A stretch of DNA of 55,837 bases from Acidobacteriota bacterium (GCA_013203475.1 JABMNV010000184.1:1-55837), one strand, 5' to 3'. Positions 17,157 to 31,187 are shown, counted from the stretch's first letter. The notes: generated by a model from the sequence alone, not told the origin. Translations and numbers: made by a program.

Positions 17157-18410
17157 TTAGCGCAACAACATGGCGGTCGCGATCGAAATCCTGGTGGGCG
17201 CGCCGCGCTGGACGTGCGTCCACGCCGCAACAACCCTTTGCCCGGACACGACCAACTGCGGAAACCCGCTGGTTCGGGCCCCGCTGATCGGACCGATCGT
17301 GACAGGCGACCCGAGCGTGCCGTCCGGCGCGACATCTCGTACCATGACCCTGGCCTTGGCACCGACGTCGTCGATCCACGACACCAGCGCGTGACCATCA
17401 GCCAGCAACGTCACGCCCACGCGTCCCAGTGTGGTCCCGCTGTCGATGCGCACGGGCGCACCAAACGTACGACCGCCGTCAGTGGAAAATGCCAACTGCG
17501 TCTTCGGTGTGTCGTTCACGCCTACGAACCAGGCCACCGCCACCGACTGTCCGCGAGCAGCAATCGCCGGGCCGTTGACCGGGCAACCGTTAATTTCCCA
17601 GTTGTCGGCATACACCGGGGCGCCGGTCGACCAGCGGCCCTCCTCGAAGCGCGCCACATAGATATCGCGAATCTCGTTCTCTGACCTGTCGCGATAGGCC
17701 ACCACAACACCAGCGTCGGTGGCGGCGGCTGAGGTCTGACAACAGTCACACACGCGGCCGTCCACGACCAGTTCTTCTCCCGGCTCGCCCGTCGCCGACA
17801 CCATCGCCGACCGCAGTGTCATCTCTGCACTGGTCGAAGGGTTCGCCATCTCGCGTCCATCGAGCCAGACAAGGCCAAGCCCGGCGCCGGGCCCCGTGCC
17901 GGGAGCCTCGAAGAACGAGACGAATCCATGTTCCGACGCGGTGCCATCGCGATGGGGCGTCACCGCGTCCGTCCACGTCCGGCCCTGGTCGCGCGACGTT
18001 CGCAGCTTGATGCCGTACGAGGCGCGACCTTGACCGCGTTCAAGCCAGTGGGCGGCCATCATGCCGTCCTTGGTGATGAAAAGTGCTGGGAAATCCGCAG
18101 AATTCGCGAGGAGCTTCGGTCCCTCGCCAATAGTCCTTGGCGTGCCCCACTGATTCGAGCCCAGCGCCGAAAACCGAAATGATGATCCGCCGCCACCCAG
18201 GGGCTCAAGCCAGCTGAGATAAACCCGCCCAGTGACGTCCACGGTCAAGCGCGGCTCGGCGGCCCCTACCGACGCGGGCGAGATCATGGGCGCAAACGCC
18301 CCAGATAACAGCGCCCCGCTTTGAGTCAGTTCCGTGGCTGCATGGACTACCAGCGCAGACGACACAATAATCAGGCCCAAGGCCACACGCGACCCGTTTT
18401 GGAAGTTCAT
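17157..18410 (-). CDS. Exported sialidase-like (Asp-box) propeller protein
   Basis: About 417 residues. A signal peptide (SRVALGLIIVSSALVVHA) is followed by repeated propeller blades with Asp-box motifs (TSRDQGRTW, FSTDGGRTF). Catalytic residues of true sialidases are not evident. A Cys cluster, VCDCCQTS, plus a Cys in EINGCPVNGP, is unusual for a propeller and may bind metal. ATG 18410 was chosen for the signal peptide; the frame is open further upstream. The gene is divergent from the peroxiredoxin, with 82 bp between starts. Confidence 0.75.
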   Translation of the reverse strand: MNFQNGSRVALGLIIVSSALVVHAATELTQSGALLSGAFAPMISPASVGAAEPRLTVDVTGRVYLSWLEPLGGGGSSFRFSALGSNQWGTPRTIGEGPKLLANSADFPALFITKDGMMAAHWLERGQGRASYGIKLRTSRDQGRTWTDAVTPHRDGTASEHGFVSFFEAPGTGPGAGLGLVWLDGREMANPSTSAEMTLRSAMVSATGEPGEELVVDGRVCDCCQTSAAATDAGVVVAYRDRSENEIRDIYVARFEEGRWSTGAPVYADNWEINGCPVNGPAIAARGQSVAVAWFVGVNDTPKTQLAFSTDGGRTFGAPVRIDSGTTLGRVGVTLLADGHALVSWIDDVGAKARVMVRDVAPDGTLGSPVTIGPISGARTSGFPQLVVSGQRVVAAWTHVQRGAPTRISIATAMLLR

Positions 18411-18492
18411 GACGTTCAACCATACCATGGGGTCCTGCGGCGATCCTGCGGAAGGTTCTGCAGGACAGTTCCTCATTCTCTGTAAGGACTTC

Positions 18493-18960
18493 ATGCTTTC
18501 AGTAGGCACTTCTGCTCCAGACTTCGAGCTCCGCAATCAGACCGGTCAAATGGTCCGACTTTCAAATTTTCGCGGCCAGAAACACGTCGTCGTCGCATTT
18601 CATCCTCTGGCGTTTACGCCAGTCTGCTCACTGCAGATGCAGAATTACGAAAAGGCTCTCACGCAACTCGATTCATTGGACGCACACGTGTTGGGACTGA
18701 GCGTGGACGCTGGTCCGTCAAAACAGGCGTGGGCCGAGTCGCTGGGCGGGATCAGTTTTGATTTGTTGGCTGACTTTCATCCGCACGGGCACGTCGCGTC
18801 ACTGTTTGGGGTCATGCGCGAAGACGGCATCTCTCAACGCGCCACCTTCATCGTCGACAAGGCAGGCCTGATCGCCTGGGCCAAGCTCTACGAGATTCCG
18901 CAGCAGCCAGACAACGACGAAGTGATGGCAATGCTGGTTAATCTGAAATCTGAAATCTGA
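18493..18960 (+). CDS. Peroxiredoxin (AhpC/TSA family)
   Basis: 155-residue thioredoxin-fold peroxidase that reduces H2O2 or organic peroxides. The peroxidatic Cys is in AFTPVCSLQMQNYEKAL; a typical N-terminus (SVGTSAPDFELRNQTGQMV) and FIVDKAGLIAWAKLYEI follow. I see no second Cys, so it is probably a 1-Cys type. AAGGA lies four bases before ATG 18493. The last six codons (NLKSEI) are encoded inside a heptamer tandem array. Confidence 0.88.
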   Translation: MLSVGTSAPDFELRNQTGQMVRLSNFRGQKHVVVAFHPLAFTPVCSLQMQNYEKALTQLDSLDAHVLGLSVDAGPSKQAWAESLGGISFDLLADFHPHGHVASLFGVMREDGISQRATFIVDKAGLIAWAKLYEIPQQPDNDEVMAMLVNLKSEI

Positions 18961-18999
18961 AATCTGAAATCTGACATCTTGAATCTGACATCTTGAATC
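18940..18999. repeat. Heptamer tandem array (AATCTGA)n
   Basis: About eight 7-bp units, first AATCTGA and later AATCTGAC/ATCTTGA variants. The array begins inside the 3' end of the peroxiredoxin gene, provides its stop codon and runs into the spacer before the FtsX remnant. Confidence 0.9.
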
Positions 19000-19009
19000 G
19001 GGACCACTA

Positions 19010-19375
19010 CTACAGTTCCCGAAGTGCTGAAGGAATCGGAAGACGAGCGGCTCGGATCGCAGGAAACAGTCCGCCGACGAGCCCCATGATCAGCGAATAG
19101 GCAAGCCCGGTGACCAGCAACTCCGGCGTGACCTGAAACGCAAACGCGACCTGGCTGAACGTCTGGAAATTGATCGTTGATGTCTGGTAGCCGTTGAAGC
19201 CGAAGTAGGCGACGAGCCCCCCAATGACGCCTCCGATGGCCCCCAACGCCAGCGATTCGACCAGCACCGAGACCACGACTGATGTGGCGTTGAATCCGAG
19301 CGCCCTGAGCGTCGCAATCTCTCGTGATCGCGTTGATACGGCGGTATACATCGTTAGAATCGCGCCGAAAATCGG
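19010..19375 (-). pseudogene. MacB/FtsX-type permease, C-terminal remnant
   Basis: About 120 residues of the last two transmembrane helices of an FtsX-like permease: IFGAILTMYTAVSTRSREIA, TLRALGF, LVESLALGAIGGVIGG and the terminal GGLFPAIRAARLPIPSALREL. Upstream, homology fades near 19375 and a stop appears at the coxIV gene end. The periplasmic domain and first helix are missing and no ATPase is nearby, so it is a 5'-deleted remnant left against the end of the oxidase operon. Confidence 0.8.
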
Positions 19376-19417
19376 CGAGCGGAGGGTGAGGCTCGGTGGA
19401 AAGTAGCGGGAGCCTGA

Positions 19418-19714
19418 CTATCGGCCTGGAATACCCAACCAGCTCCTGGTCAGGTAATCGCCCATCGTGATGCCAAAAAGAATGATGAGCCAGAGGAAGC
19501 CGGATGCGGCCACCACCTTCGTCAGCGGCGTGTTGTTCCTGACACCCATGAAGAACAGGATGACGAGTGTGGCCTTGACTGCGGCCACGGCGAGCGCGAT
19601 CGGTGTGTTCCACGCGCCGAGGTCCACGCGTGCGATCGCGACCGTCACGCCCGTCAAGATGATGAGCGAAATGAAGATGGTGTAGTAGAGACCCTTTGAG
19701 CTGACGTGTGACAT
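19418..19714 (-). CDS. Cytochrome c oxidase subunit IV-like membrane protein
   Basis: 98 residues with three predicted transmembrane helices (LYYTIFISLIILTGVTVAIA; IALAVAAVKATLVILFFMGV; VAASGFLWLIILFGITMGDY), the pattern of prokaryotic cytochrome oxidase subunit IV/CyoD-like proteins. It is the last gene of the oxidase operon, 15 bp after coxIII. Confidence 0.85.
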   Translation of the reverse strand: MSHVSSKGLYYTIFISLIILTGVTVAIARVDLGAWNTPIALAVAAVKATLVILFFMGVRNNTPLTKVVAASGFLWLIILFGITMGDYLTRSWLGIPGR

Positions 19715-19729
19715 GGCTGTGCTCGCGAC

Positions 19730-20413
19730 CTATTGGTGCTTCCCGATGAGGTAGAGCAGCGGGAACAGGAAAATCCAGACGATGTCGACGAAGTGCCAGT
19801 AGAGGCCGGCGATTTCGACCGGTGCAAAGTATTCAGCGTTGAAGTGCCCCTTCCACGCGCCGTACAGAATCCAGGCCATGATGCCGAGGCCGACCACCAT
19901 GTGCAGCGCGTGAATACCCGTCATCATGAAATACAGGGAGAAATAGAGCTGTTGCGCTGGCTCTCGGGTTGGGTCAAAGTGCGCCCCCGGCACCAGGTGA
20001 TGCTCGAACTTGGCGGCGTATTCGTAGTACTTGACGACAAGGAAGGTGGTGCCGAAGCCCATCGTCAAAATGATGTTGACGATCTGGGCCATGCGCGCGC
20101 CAACCTGCGCGGCACGCACCGCCAGCGCCATCGTCAGGGAGCTGCAGATCAGAACGACCGTGTTGAGACCACCGAGCACTTCGTTGAGCTCATGGCTGCC
20201 GGCCAACCACGCTGCCGGGTACAGCGTGCGATAGAGCAGATACGCCATGAACAGGCCGCCGAAGAACATGACTTCGGTGACGAGGAACACCCACATCCCC
20301 AGGATGGAGGCCTCGAGCTGCTGCCCCATGTTGAAGAAATGGTGTTGAAGCATCGGGTGATGCCCGCCGTGGTTCTCGTGTGCCGGGTGCACGTTCGCCT
20401 CAGTGTCAGCCAC
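19730..20413 (-). CDS. ctaE: Cytochrome c oxidase subunit III
   Basis: 227 residues. The His-rich N-terminus (HPAHENHGGHHPMLQHHF) precedes five helices, fewer than the seven of mitochondrial COX3 and as in many bacterial caa3 enzymes. Family motifs: MWVFLVTEVMFFGGLFMAY, FMMTGIHALHMVVGLG, and YWHFVDIVWIFLFPLLYL at the end. It is one base from the coxI stop and is probably translated with it. Confidence 0.93.
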   Translation of the reverse strand: MADTEANVHPAHENHGGHHPMLQHHFFNMGQQLEASILGMWVFLVTEVMFFGGLFMAYLLYRTLYPAAWLAGSHELNEVLGGLNTVVLICSSLTMALAVRAAQVGARMAQIVNIILTMGFGTTFLVVKYYEYAAKFEHHLVPGAHFDPTREPAQQLYFSLYFMMTGIHALHMVVGLGIMAWILYGAWKGHFNAEYFAPVEIAGLYWHFVDIVWIFLFPLLYLIGKHQ

Positions 20414-20414
20414 G

Positions 20415-22034
<1,620 letters not shown>

Positions 22035-22050
22035 AACGATCCCTGCGCCT

Positions 22051-22986
22051 TTACTGTGGCGCCTTCAGCGTCTTGATGTAGGCAATCAGTTGAAGGAGGT
22101 TTTCCTCGCTCAACGTGCCCTGAAACGTCGGCATGATCGGCTGGAACTCCCGCACGACCTTGGCCTGTGGATTCATGATGGACTCACGCAGATAGTTCTC
22201 GTCGGCCACGACCTGTCGGCCGTCCTGCAAGTCCACGGTTGATCCGAAGACGTCGGACAGGATGGGACCGCGGCCGGAGGTGTCGGTCTTGTGGCACGTG
22301 ATACACGCCATCGTCGTGAAGAGCCTCTCGCCATTTTCAACGGCGGTACCCGTTGTCCGGCCGCCGCCGATCCACGCCTCATAGTCCTGGGGTTCCATCG
22401 CAATGACCTGGCCAATCATCCCGGAGTGCTGGGTGCCGCAGTACTCGGCACAGAAGATGTGGTACGTGCCGACCTTGGTCGCGGTGAACCACATCGTGGT
22501 CAACTTGCCAGGAACCGCGTCCATCTTTACGCGGAAGGCGGGGATGTAATAGTCGTGGAGGACATCCTCAGACCCCAACGTGATCCGGACCGGCCGACCG
22601 ATCGGCACATGCAGCTCATTGATCTCGCGGACGCCAGACGGATGTTGGACCTTCCACATCCACTGCTTGCCCACGACAAAAATATCCATCGCGTCAGCCG
22701 GTGGACGCGCGAGCGTGAAGTAGAGGCTCGCTCCCCAGAAGAACATCACCATCGCCAACACGAAGGGAATCACGCACCACAGCAACTCGAGAGCAATCGA
22801 GCCGTGGATGTCGTGCCCCACTTCATCGGGATGACGCCGACGATACTTGACGGCGAAAAACACCACCAGTGCCGACACCAGGATGGCGAAGAACGCACTG
22901 ACCGCCAGAATGAAAAAATACAACAGGTCGACTTCGCTCGCGACGGAGGAAGCGGCCTGCGGGAACAGAGGAAAAGTGCTCTGCAT
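22051..22986 (-). CDS. ctaC: Cytochrome c oxidase subunit II with fused cytochrome c
   Basis: 311 residues. Two N-terminal helices, then the CuA cupredoxin domain ([19 protein letters not shown] … [16 protein letters not shown]) with the two CuA Cys, His and Met ligands. The C-terminal third is a monoheme cytochrome c domain ([10 protein letters not shown], distal Met probably in the PIMPTFQG segment). This fusion defines caa3-type oxidases, which accept electrons through the attached heme c. It lies immediately after sco, with no gap. Confidence 0.95.
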   Translation of the reverse strand: MQSTFPLFPQAASSVASEVDLLYFFILAVSAFFAILVSALVVFFAVKYRRRHPDEVGHDIHGSIALELLWCVIPFVLAMVMFFWGASLYFTLARPPADAMDIFVVGKQWMWKVQHPSGVREINELHVPIGRPVRITLGSEDVLHDYYIPAFRVKMDAVPGKLTTMWFTATKVGTYHIFCAEYCGTQHSGMIGQVIAMEPQDYEAWIGGGRTTGTAVENGERLFTTMACITCHKTDTSGRGPILSDVFGSTVDLQDGRQVVADENYLRESIMNPQAKVVREFQPIMPTFQGTLSEENLLQLIAYIKTLKAPQ

Positions 22987-23868
22987 TTACCGAGTACCCG
23001 TTGCGGTGGAAGCGACCGCGCTGTCCTGCCGACGCTCACGCCGCAGGTGAACAAAAAGAAAGGCCCCAAGGCCGACCAACGTCAACAGGCCACCCAGACG
23101 CACGAAGGTCATGATCGCCAGGCTGTACTTGCCCGTGGCGGGATCATAGTGGAAGCAATACAGCAGCGCCTGATCGGTCAGTGTCCCAATCTGTCCCTCG
23201 CCTGCCGACACGACGGCAAAGCGGAAATCCATGGGCGCAAACTCAACGCCGTAGAGATATTTCGACACGCGTCCATCCGCAGTCAAGATGGTGACGGCGG
23301 CGGGATGCGCATATTGATCGATGGCCTCGTCATAGGCGTACCGGAAGCCCACCGCATCAGCCAGTTGATCGATCGACTCCTGGCGCCCGGTCAAGAAATG
23401 CGTGCCCGCCTCTGCGGTCATCCGCTGATAGTGCTTCATGTAACTCGTGCGTTTCGCCTGAGCCATCGCCGGGGTTTCGCCGGGATCAAAACTCACCACC
23501 ACCAGTTCGAAATCGCGACCGGCGTCGAGCTTCAACGGCTCCATTGACGAAAACAGCCCATTAAGCACCTGCGTGCACAACATCGGGCACTCGTAATAGA
23601 CCAAGGCCAGTACCACCGGGCGATTGCCGAAGTACTGGCTCAGCGTGACGTCCTGTCCGGCCTCATTCACGAACGGCAGATTCAGAGGAATCTGTTCGTC
23701 GAGTTTCTGATCGATCCGCACTTCCTTGAGAATCGGCAAGGGCGCCATGGCGGGCTTGCCGGGCGCAATCGCGCCTGGCACCATACTCTGCGCCAGGGGA
23801 GAGACGATCGCCGCCACGGCCATCGTGGCGGTTGCCCATACGGTGAAGACGCTTCGACGCATACCCAT
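22987..23868 (-). CDS. SCO1/SenC copper chaperone
   Basis: 293 residues: signal peptide or N-terminal anchor, thioredoxin-like SCO domain with the copper motif CPMLC and the distal His in YAHPAAVTILTADG, and a C-terminal transmembrane helix (GLLTLVGLGAFLFVHLRR), which is less usual. It inserts copper into CuA of subunit II, encoded directly downstream. Its ATG overlaps the preceding stop by one base. Confidence 0.92.
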   Translation of the reverse strand: MGMRRSVFTVWATATMAVAAIVSPLAQSMVPGAIAPGKPAMAPLPILKEVRIDQKLDEQIPLNLPFVNEAGQDVTLSQYFGNRPVVLALVYYECPMLCTQVLNGLFSSMEPLKLDAGRDFELVVVSFDPGETPAMAQAKRTSYMKHYQRMTAEAGTHFLTGRQESIDQLADAVGFRYAYDEAIDQYAHPAAVTILTADGRVSKYLYGVEFAPMDFRFAVVSAGEGQIGTLTDQALLYCFHYDPATGKYSLAIMTFVRLGGLLTLVGLGAFLFVHLRRERRQDSAVASTATGTR

Positions 23869-24296
23869 TAGCGTGGCTCACGCACGGGCAGGCCACGTTC
23901 CATCAAGAGGGTCTTGGCACGTTCAATCGGCAAACGGACGAGACCCGCGTTTTGATCCATCCAGCCGTAGGAAGTCAGCACGTGTTCTTCGGTCGCACGG
24001 AAGTGCTCAAGGTTCACGGGTTCGTCGACCAGGACGGTGGGCGGCGGCATCGCCGTGCCCGACTCGATCCGCCCGTCAACAATCACGGGTTGCGCCGGAG
24101 CGGCTGCCAGCGGAGCACGATTGGTATCAACCGAGACCGCCTGCGCCTCCATGAAGACGAACAGACCCCAGACGAGCAGATAGCAGACCAGCGTGACAAT
24201 GGTGAGGATGACCATTGACCACACCAGTCCGCGGTACGAAATACCATCGCCTTCGGTGGGCGTCGGATCGGCGTGTCCGTGATTAATGTCCGCCAT
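23868..24296 (-). CDS. Small membrane protein between actF and sco
   Basis: 142 residues. One transmembrane helix (VWSMVILTIVTLVCYLLVWG), then a periplasmic region ending in LEHFRATEEHVLTSYGWMDQ and IERAKTLLMERGLPVREP. Small proteins of this type are found between complex III and oxidase genes in related bacteria; the role is not known, and assembly or linking of the two complexes is only a guess. I used ATG 24296, which gives a 14-bp overlap with actF; the frame is open about 30 codons further. Confidence 0.7.
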   Translation of the reverse strand: MADINHGHADPTPTEGDGISYRGLVWSMVILTIVTLVCYLLVWGLFVFMEAQAVSVDTNRAPLAAAPAQPVIVDGRIESGTAMPPPTVLVDEPVNLEHFRATEEHVLTSYGWMDQNAGLVRLPIERAKTLLMERGLPVREPR

Positions 24297-25491
24297 CGGC
24301 CACCGCCTCCTTGAAGTACGGGTCATTCGCCGGCACCAGGGCGCGGCTGCCCAGATTCCGGTAGAAGATGAACAGCCACGGGCCGGCAAACGCCAGTACC
24401 GTGGCGAAGTCGAGCCAGTGCGCCGTGCCCTCGTGCCGGAACACCGGGCCGACGGTCCAGATCAGGTCAACGACGCGCATGAACAAGATAAGCAGCGCGA
24501 CGTACGACAACACCTTGCCGTGGCGCTTGAGGTCGCGTGAGAGCAGCAACACGAAGGGCAAGACGAAGTGGCCCAGCAGGACGAACCACGCCATGGGGCC
24601 CCAATGCCCCTGCAACCGCTCGAGATACCACGGGATCTCTTCCGGCAGATTCGCCGACCAGATAATCAGCAACTGCGACACGTTGAAGTACGCCCACAAC
24701 ATGACGAAGGCAAGCATCAATTTGCCGTAGTCGTGAAAGCGCTCCGCCGTAGTGACTTCAGAAATCGGCTTCGAGTTGGACAGCGCCTGCAGCGTCAGAA
24801 TCGTGAACGCGAGCGTGGCCAACCCTTGACCACCAACGGTGAGCACGCCGAAGATCGTTGAATAGAAGTGGGGGTCAAGCGACATCACCCAGTCCACGCT
24901 CATGAACGTGACGGTGAGCATGAACAACACCAACCCGGGCCCCGACAGGACGCGGAAGCGACGGTCCATCGGCCCTGGAGGCAACGGGGCCGACTCGTCC
25001 TGCTGTTTGCTCCACCGGTTCAGCGTCGTGGCCAGACCGATCCAGATGGCGAAATACAGCGCGGCGCGCAGGTAGAAGAAATCCACGTTGAGGTAGGCCG
25101 CCTTCGAGACCAGAACGGGATCGGACGCCGCCTCGGGCCGGGCCCAGAGAAAGAGCGTCTCCATGTTCAACGCGATGGGAATGAACAGCAGCGCCATCAG
25201 TGGCAAGGTGCCCGTGGCCGCCTCGAAGATGCGGCGCGCGACCAGGCCCCACGCTCCGCCGCTCAGGTACTGAATCATCAGCAGCGCGAGCGAGCCCAGC
25301 GACAGGCCGATCCAGAAAATGTATGCGATGAGGTACGCCTGGAAGAACTGCGACGTGCCTTCCATGAAATATCCCGCGGCACTGGCGGCAATGCCGACGC
25401 CTCCGAACATCAACGCGCGGCTGCTGAGCCGACTCAGGTCGCCCAAGGGGCGCTCCTTGAGTAGCGCCGCCTGATTCAACTCGCCAGTCAT
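24283..25491 (-). CDS. actF: Alternative complex III subunit ActF
   Basis: 402-residue polytopic membrane protein with about ten helices, ActF-type, which in the known complex packs against ActC. Features: FMEGTSQFFQAYLIAYIFWI, FMSVDWVMSLDPHFYSTIFG, QLLIIWSANLPEEIPWYLE, and a conserved HWGPMAWFVLLGHF. It overlaps actE by four bases (ATGA). Confidence 0.9.
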   Translation of the reverse strand: MTGELNQAALLKERPLGDLSRLSSRALMFGGVGIAASAAGYFMEGTSQFFQAYLIAYIFWIGLSLGSLALLMIQYLSGGAWGLVARRIFEAATGTLPLMALLFIPIALNMETLFLWARPEAASDPVLVSKAAYLNVDFFYLRAALYFAIWIGLATTLNRWSKQQDESAPLPPGPMDRRFRVLSGPGLVLFMLTVTFMSVDWVMSLDPHFYSTIFGVLTVGGQGLATLAFTILTLQALSNSKPISEVTTAERFHDYGKLMLAFVMLWAYFNVSQLLIIWSANLPEEIPWYLERLQGHWGPMAWFVLLGHFVLPFVLLLSRDLKRHGKVLSYVALLILFMRVVDLIWTVGPVFRHEGTAHWLDFATVLAFAGPWLFIFYRNLGSRALVPANDPYFKEAVADGGH

Positions 25492-26150
25492 TTTCCGGTC
25501 TCCCCGTGTCCGCCCGCGGCCGGCGCGGTGCCTGCCGCTGATGGCTCCTCGCCGCGGCGCAGGCGTTCCAAGATGTCGGCCGACACATCATCAGAGGTCG
25601 CCGACGTACTCAGTTGCAGGGCACGCACGTAGGCGATGATTCTCCATCGGTCTTCCACCGTGATCTGCGCACGGTAGTCAGGCATGACGCCGAAGCCATT
25701 GGTGATGACGTCATAGAAATAGCCGGCCGGCGCGAGTCGCAACCGGTCGATATGCAGCGACTGCGCCTGCCGGAAGCCGCGCTGTACCACCATGCCGTTG
25801 CCGATACCAGTGCGCCCATGGCAGGCCGCGCAGTAGACGTTGAAACGTTCCTGACCCCGGTCGAGGTCGGCATGCGAAATCTCGAAAGGAAACGCCACAA
25901 CCGGCAGGCCGTCAGGCCCTTTGCCGGTGTACAGATAGGTGTCGGCGCGCAGTTCACCGCGAGCCACGGTCCCCTCCATCAAGGGACGAGCGGCACTGCC
26001 GTTGCGAAACAGGTCAGACGACTCAAGCGGGTCGTACCGTGGCGCGTCGTGCATATCCTGGCGGCAGCCAACGGCGGCCATCGCGGTGAGGGCCAGCGCG
26101 GCGGTCCAGTGAAACGCCCGGCGGCGACCGGTGGGTTCAGGACGATCCAT
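25488..26150 (-). CDS. actE: Alternative complex III monoheme cytochrome ActE
   Basis: About 220 residues. ATG 26150 gives a lipoprotein signal (TAALALTAMAAVGC) ahead of a cytochrome c domain with one heme site (NVYCAACHGRTG) and a Met region (FGVMPDYRAQI). It matches the membrane-anchored ActE subunit that passes electrons from the complex toward the oxidase. The longer frame upstream to 26321 looks antisense to actD and is not likely translated. Confidence 0.9.
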   Translation of the reverse strand: MDRPEPTGRRRAFHWTAALALTAMAAVGCRQDMHDAPRYDPLESSDLFRNGSAARPLMEGTVARGELRADTYLYTGKGPDGLPVVAFPFEISHADLDRGQERFNVYCAACHGRTGIGNGMVVQRGFRQAQSLHIDRLRLAPAGYFYDVITNGFGVMPDYRAQITVEDRWRIIAYVRALQLSTSATSDDVSADILERLRRGEEPSAAGTAPAAGGHGETGK

Positions 26151-26181
26151 GAGTGTCTTTCCAGTGGCGCTCACGGGGTGA

Positions 26182-26733
26182 TTAGTGGTCAACGGAAACC
26201 ACCTCTCGCGGATGGAGACTCGCCAGGAAGGTGGCGGTCGCGTGAGCGTCAAACTTCGGGTCGGTCGCTTCAATCGCCAGGAAGAATGATTCCTGACTGG
26301 CCAGCGAAAAGCGCTTGGCATTGAACACCGGGTGGTACGGCAGGGGCAGACCGTTGAGCACGATCATCGAAATGCCTGCCGAGAACGCGGCGAACAGGAT
26401 GGTCAACTCGAAGGTCACGGGAATAAACGACACCCACGAGTGGAACGGCCGCCCACCAATATTCATGGGATAACTGAAGACCGAGGTCCAATACTGCAGG
26501 CCGTACCCGGTGCACATACCCACGATGCCGCCCATCAGGACGAAGGGCGCAACTTTTCGTTCTTTCATTCCGAGCGCCTCGGCCAACCCGTGAATCGGGA
26601 TGGGCGAATACGCGTCGGTGCGGGTGTACCCTGCGCCGGCCACCTTGTGGGCCGCGTCGAGCAGCGCCTGAGCGGAGTCAAATTCCGCCATCAGGCCGTG
26701 GTGAGGCGTTGATGGCGACTCGTGATGCGCCAT
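26182..26733 (-). CDS. actD: Alternative complex III subunit ActD (DUF3341)
   Basis: 183 residues with two transmembrane helices (VLMGGIVGMCTGYGLQYW; FELTILFAAFSAGISMIVLNG) and the DUF3341 signature (GYTRTDAYSPIPIHGLAEALG; GGRPFHSWVSFIPVTFE). Structural subunit of the complex; carries no cofactor. Its ATG shares one base with the actC stop (TAATG). Confidence 0.92.
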   Translation of the reverse strand: MAHHESPSTPHHGLMAEFDSAQALLDAAHKVAGAGYTRTDAYSPIPIHGLAEALGMKERKVAPFVLMGGIVGMCTGYGLQYWTSVFSYPMNIGGRPFHSWVSFIPVTFELTILFAAFSAGISMIVLNGLPLPYHPVFNAKRFSLASQESFFLAIEATDPKFDAHATATFLASLHPREVVSVDH

Positions 26734-28133
26734 TAGTGTGACCCTCCGTCAGACTTGGTTGTTGCCTCAGGCAGCAGCGTTCGCACTTCGAAAATCGAGA
26801 TCATCGGCAGCAGCCGGACGAACAGGAAGAACAGCGTAATGAACAGGCCGATCGTGCCGGCAAACGTCAGGAAGTCCCACCGTGTCGGGCTGAACTGGGC
26901 CCACGATCCAGGCAAGAAGTCTTGGCTCAAACTGGTGACGATGATGACGAACCGCTCGAGCCACATGCCAACGTTCACAAACATAGCCACGACGAACAGT
27001 ACCGCGACATTGCGTCGGAATTTCTTGATCCAGAGCAGCTGCGGCACGATGAAGTTGCACAACAACAAAGCCGGGTAGGCCCAGGGATAGAACCCGTCAA
27101 AGATGCGCAGACGCAGCATCTCGCGTTCATAGAGACTGCCGCTGTACCAGCCAAAGAATATTTCGCAGGCGTATCCGTAGACCACGATCAGGCCGGTCAC
27201 CAGGGTGACTTTGGCCATGTTTTCGAGGTGACGCATGGTGATGAAGTCGTGGAGCTTGTAGATCGCCCGCAACGGAATCGCCAGCGTCAGCACCATCGCA
27301 AAGCCGGCGTACACCGCGCCAGCGACGAAGTACGGAGGAAAGATGGTGGCGTGCCAGCCCGGAACGTTTGAAACTGCGAAGTCGAAACTGACCACGGTGT
27401 GCACCGAGAGCACGAGCGGCGTTGAGAGGCCGGCCAGAATCAGATAGGCCGTTTCGTAGCGATGCCAATGCCTCGCCGAACCACGCCAGCCCATTGCGAG
27501 GATGCCGTAAATCTTCTTGACGATCGGCTTCTCTGCTTTGTCTCGGAACGTCGCGAGGTCGGGAATCAGACCGATATACCAGAACAGGGCCGACACCGAC
27601 GCATAGGTCGACACGGCGAAGACGTCCCAGATCAGCGGACTTCGGAAGTTCGGCCAGAGGCCCATCACGTTCGGATAGGGCAACAGCCAATAGACCGCCA
27701 GCCACGGACGACCGGTATGGAAGATCGGGAAGATCATGGCGCACGCCACGGCAAACAACGTCATCGCTTCGGCGAATCGGTTAATCGACGTCCGCCAGTC
27801 CTGCTTGAAGAGCAGCAGAATTGCCGAAATCAGTGTGCCGGCGTGACCGATGCCGATCCACCAGACAAAGTTGATGATCGGAAACGCCCACGCCACCGGA
27901 ATCTGGTTGCCCCAAACGCCCACGCCCTTGAACAGCACGTAGGTCAACGACATGAGGAGGCACATCAGAAGTGAGAACCCGACCGCCATGAACGCAAACC
28001 ACGCGGTTGGCGTGTTATGCGTCAGGACAAGGGCCGACAGTTTGTCGTTGATGCCCTTGTAGCTGTACCCGGGCGCAATGACCGGTACGGCCCCGAGGGG
28101 ATCCTGCTGATTGTTGTTGTGGCTGACGTCCAC
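26733..28133 (-). CDS. actC: Alternative complex III subunit ActC (NrfD-like)
   Basis: 466-residue NrfD/PsrC-family membrane protein with about ten helices; it holds the quinol-binding site in the known complex. Motifs: HAGTLISAILLLFKQDWRTS, FHTGRPWLAVYWLLPYPNVM and SFDFAVSNVPGWHATIFPPY. It follows actB by 24 bp. Confidence 0.93.
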   Translation of the reverse strand: MDVSHNNNQQDPLGAVPVIAPGYSYKGINDKLSALVLTHNTPTAWFAFMAVGFSLLMCLLMSLTYVLFKGVGVWGNQIPVAWAFPIINFVWWIGIGHAGTLISAILLLFKQDWRTSINRFAEAMTLFAVACAMIFPIFHTGRPWLAVYWLLPYPNVMGLWPNFRSPLIWDVFAVSTYASVSALFWYIGLIPDLATFRDKAEKPIVKKIYGILAMGWRGSARHWHRYETAYLILAGLSTPLVLSVHTVVSFDFAVSNVPGWHATIFPPYFVAGAVYAGFAMVLTLAIPLRAIYKLHDFITMRHLENMAKVTLVTGLIVVYGYACEIFFGWYSGSLYEREMLRLRIFDGFYPWAYPALLLCNFIVPQLLWIKKFRRNVAVLFVVAMFVNVGMWLERFVIIVTSLSQDFLPGSWAQFSPTRWDFLTFAGTIGLFITLFFLFVRLLPMISIFEVRTLLPEATTKSDGGSH

Positions 28134-28157
28134 CGACTCTCTCCGTTCGTCCGGTCT

Positions 28158-31187
<3,030 letters not shown>

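Noticed and set aside
26151-26321. Upstream extension of actE
   Set aside because: The added residues are read from within actD; ATG 26150 gives a standard lipoprotein signal.
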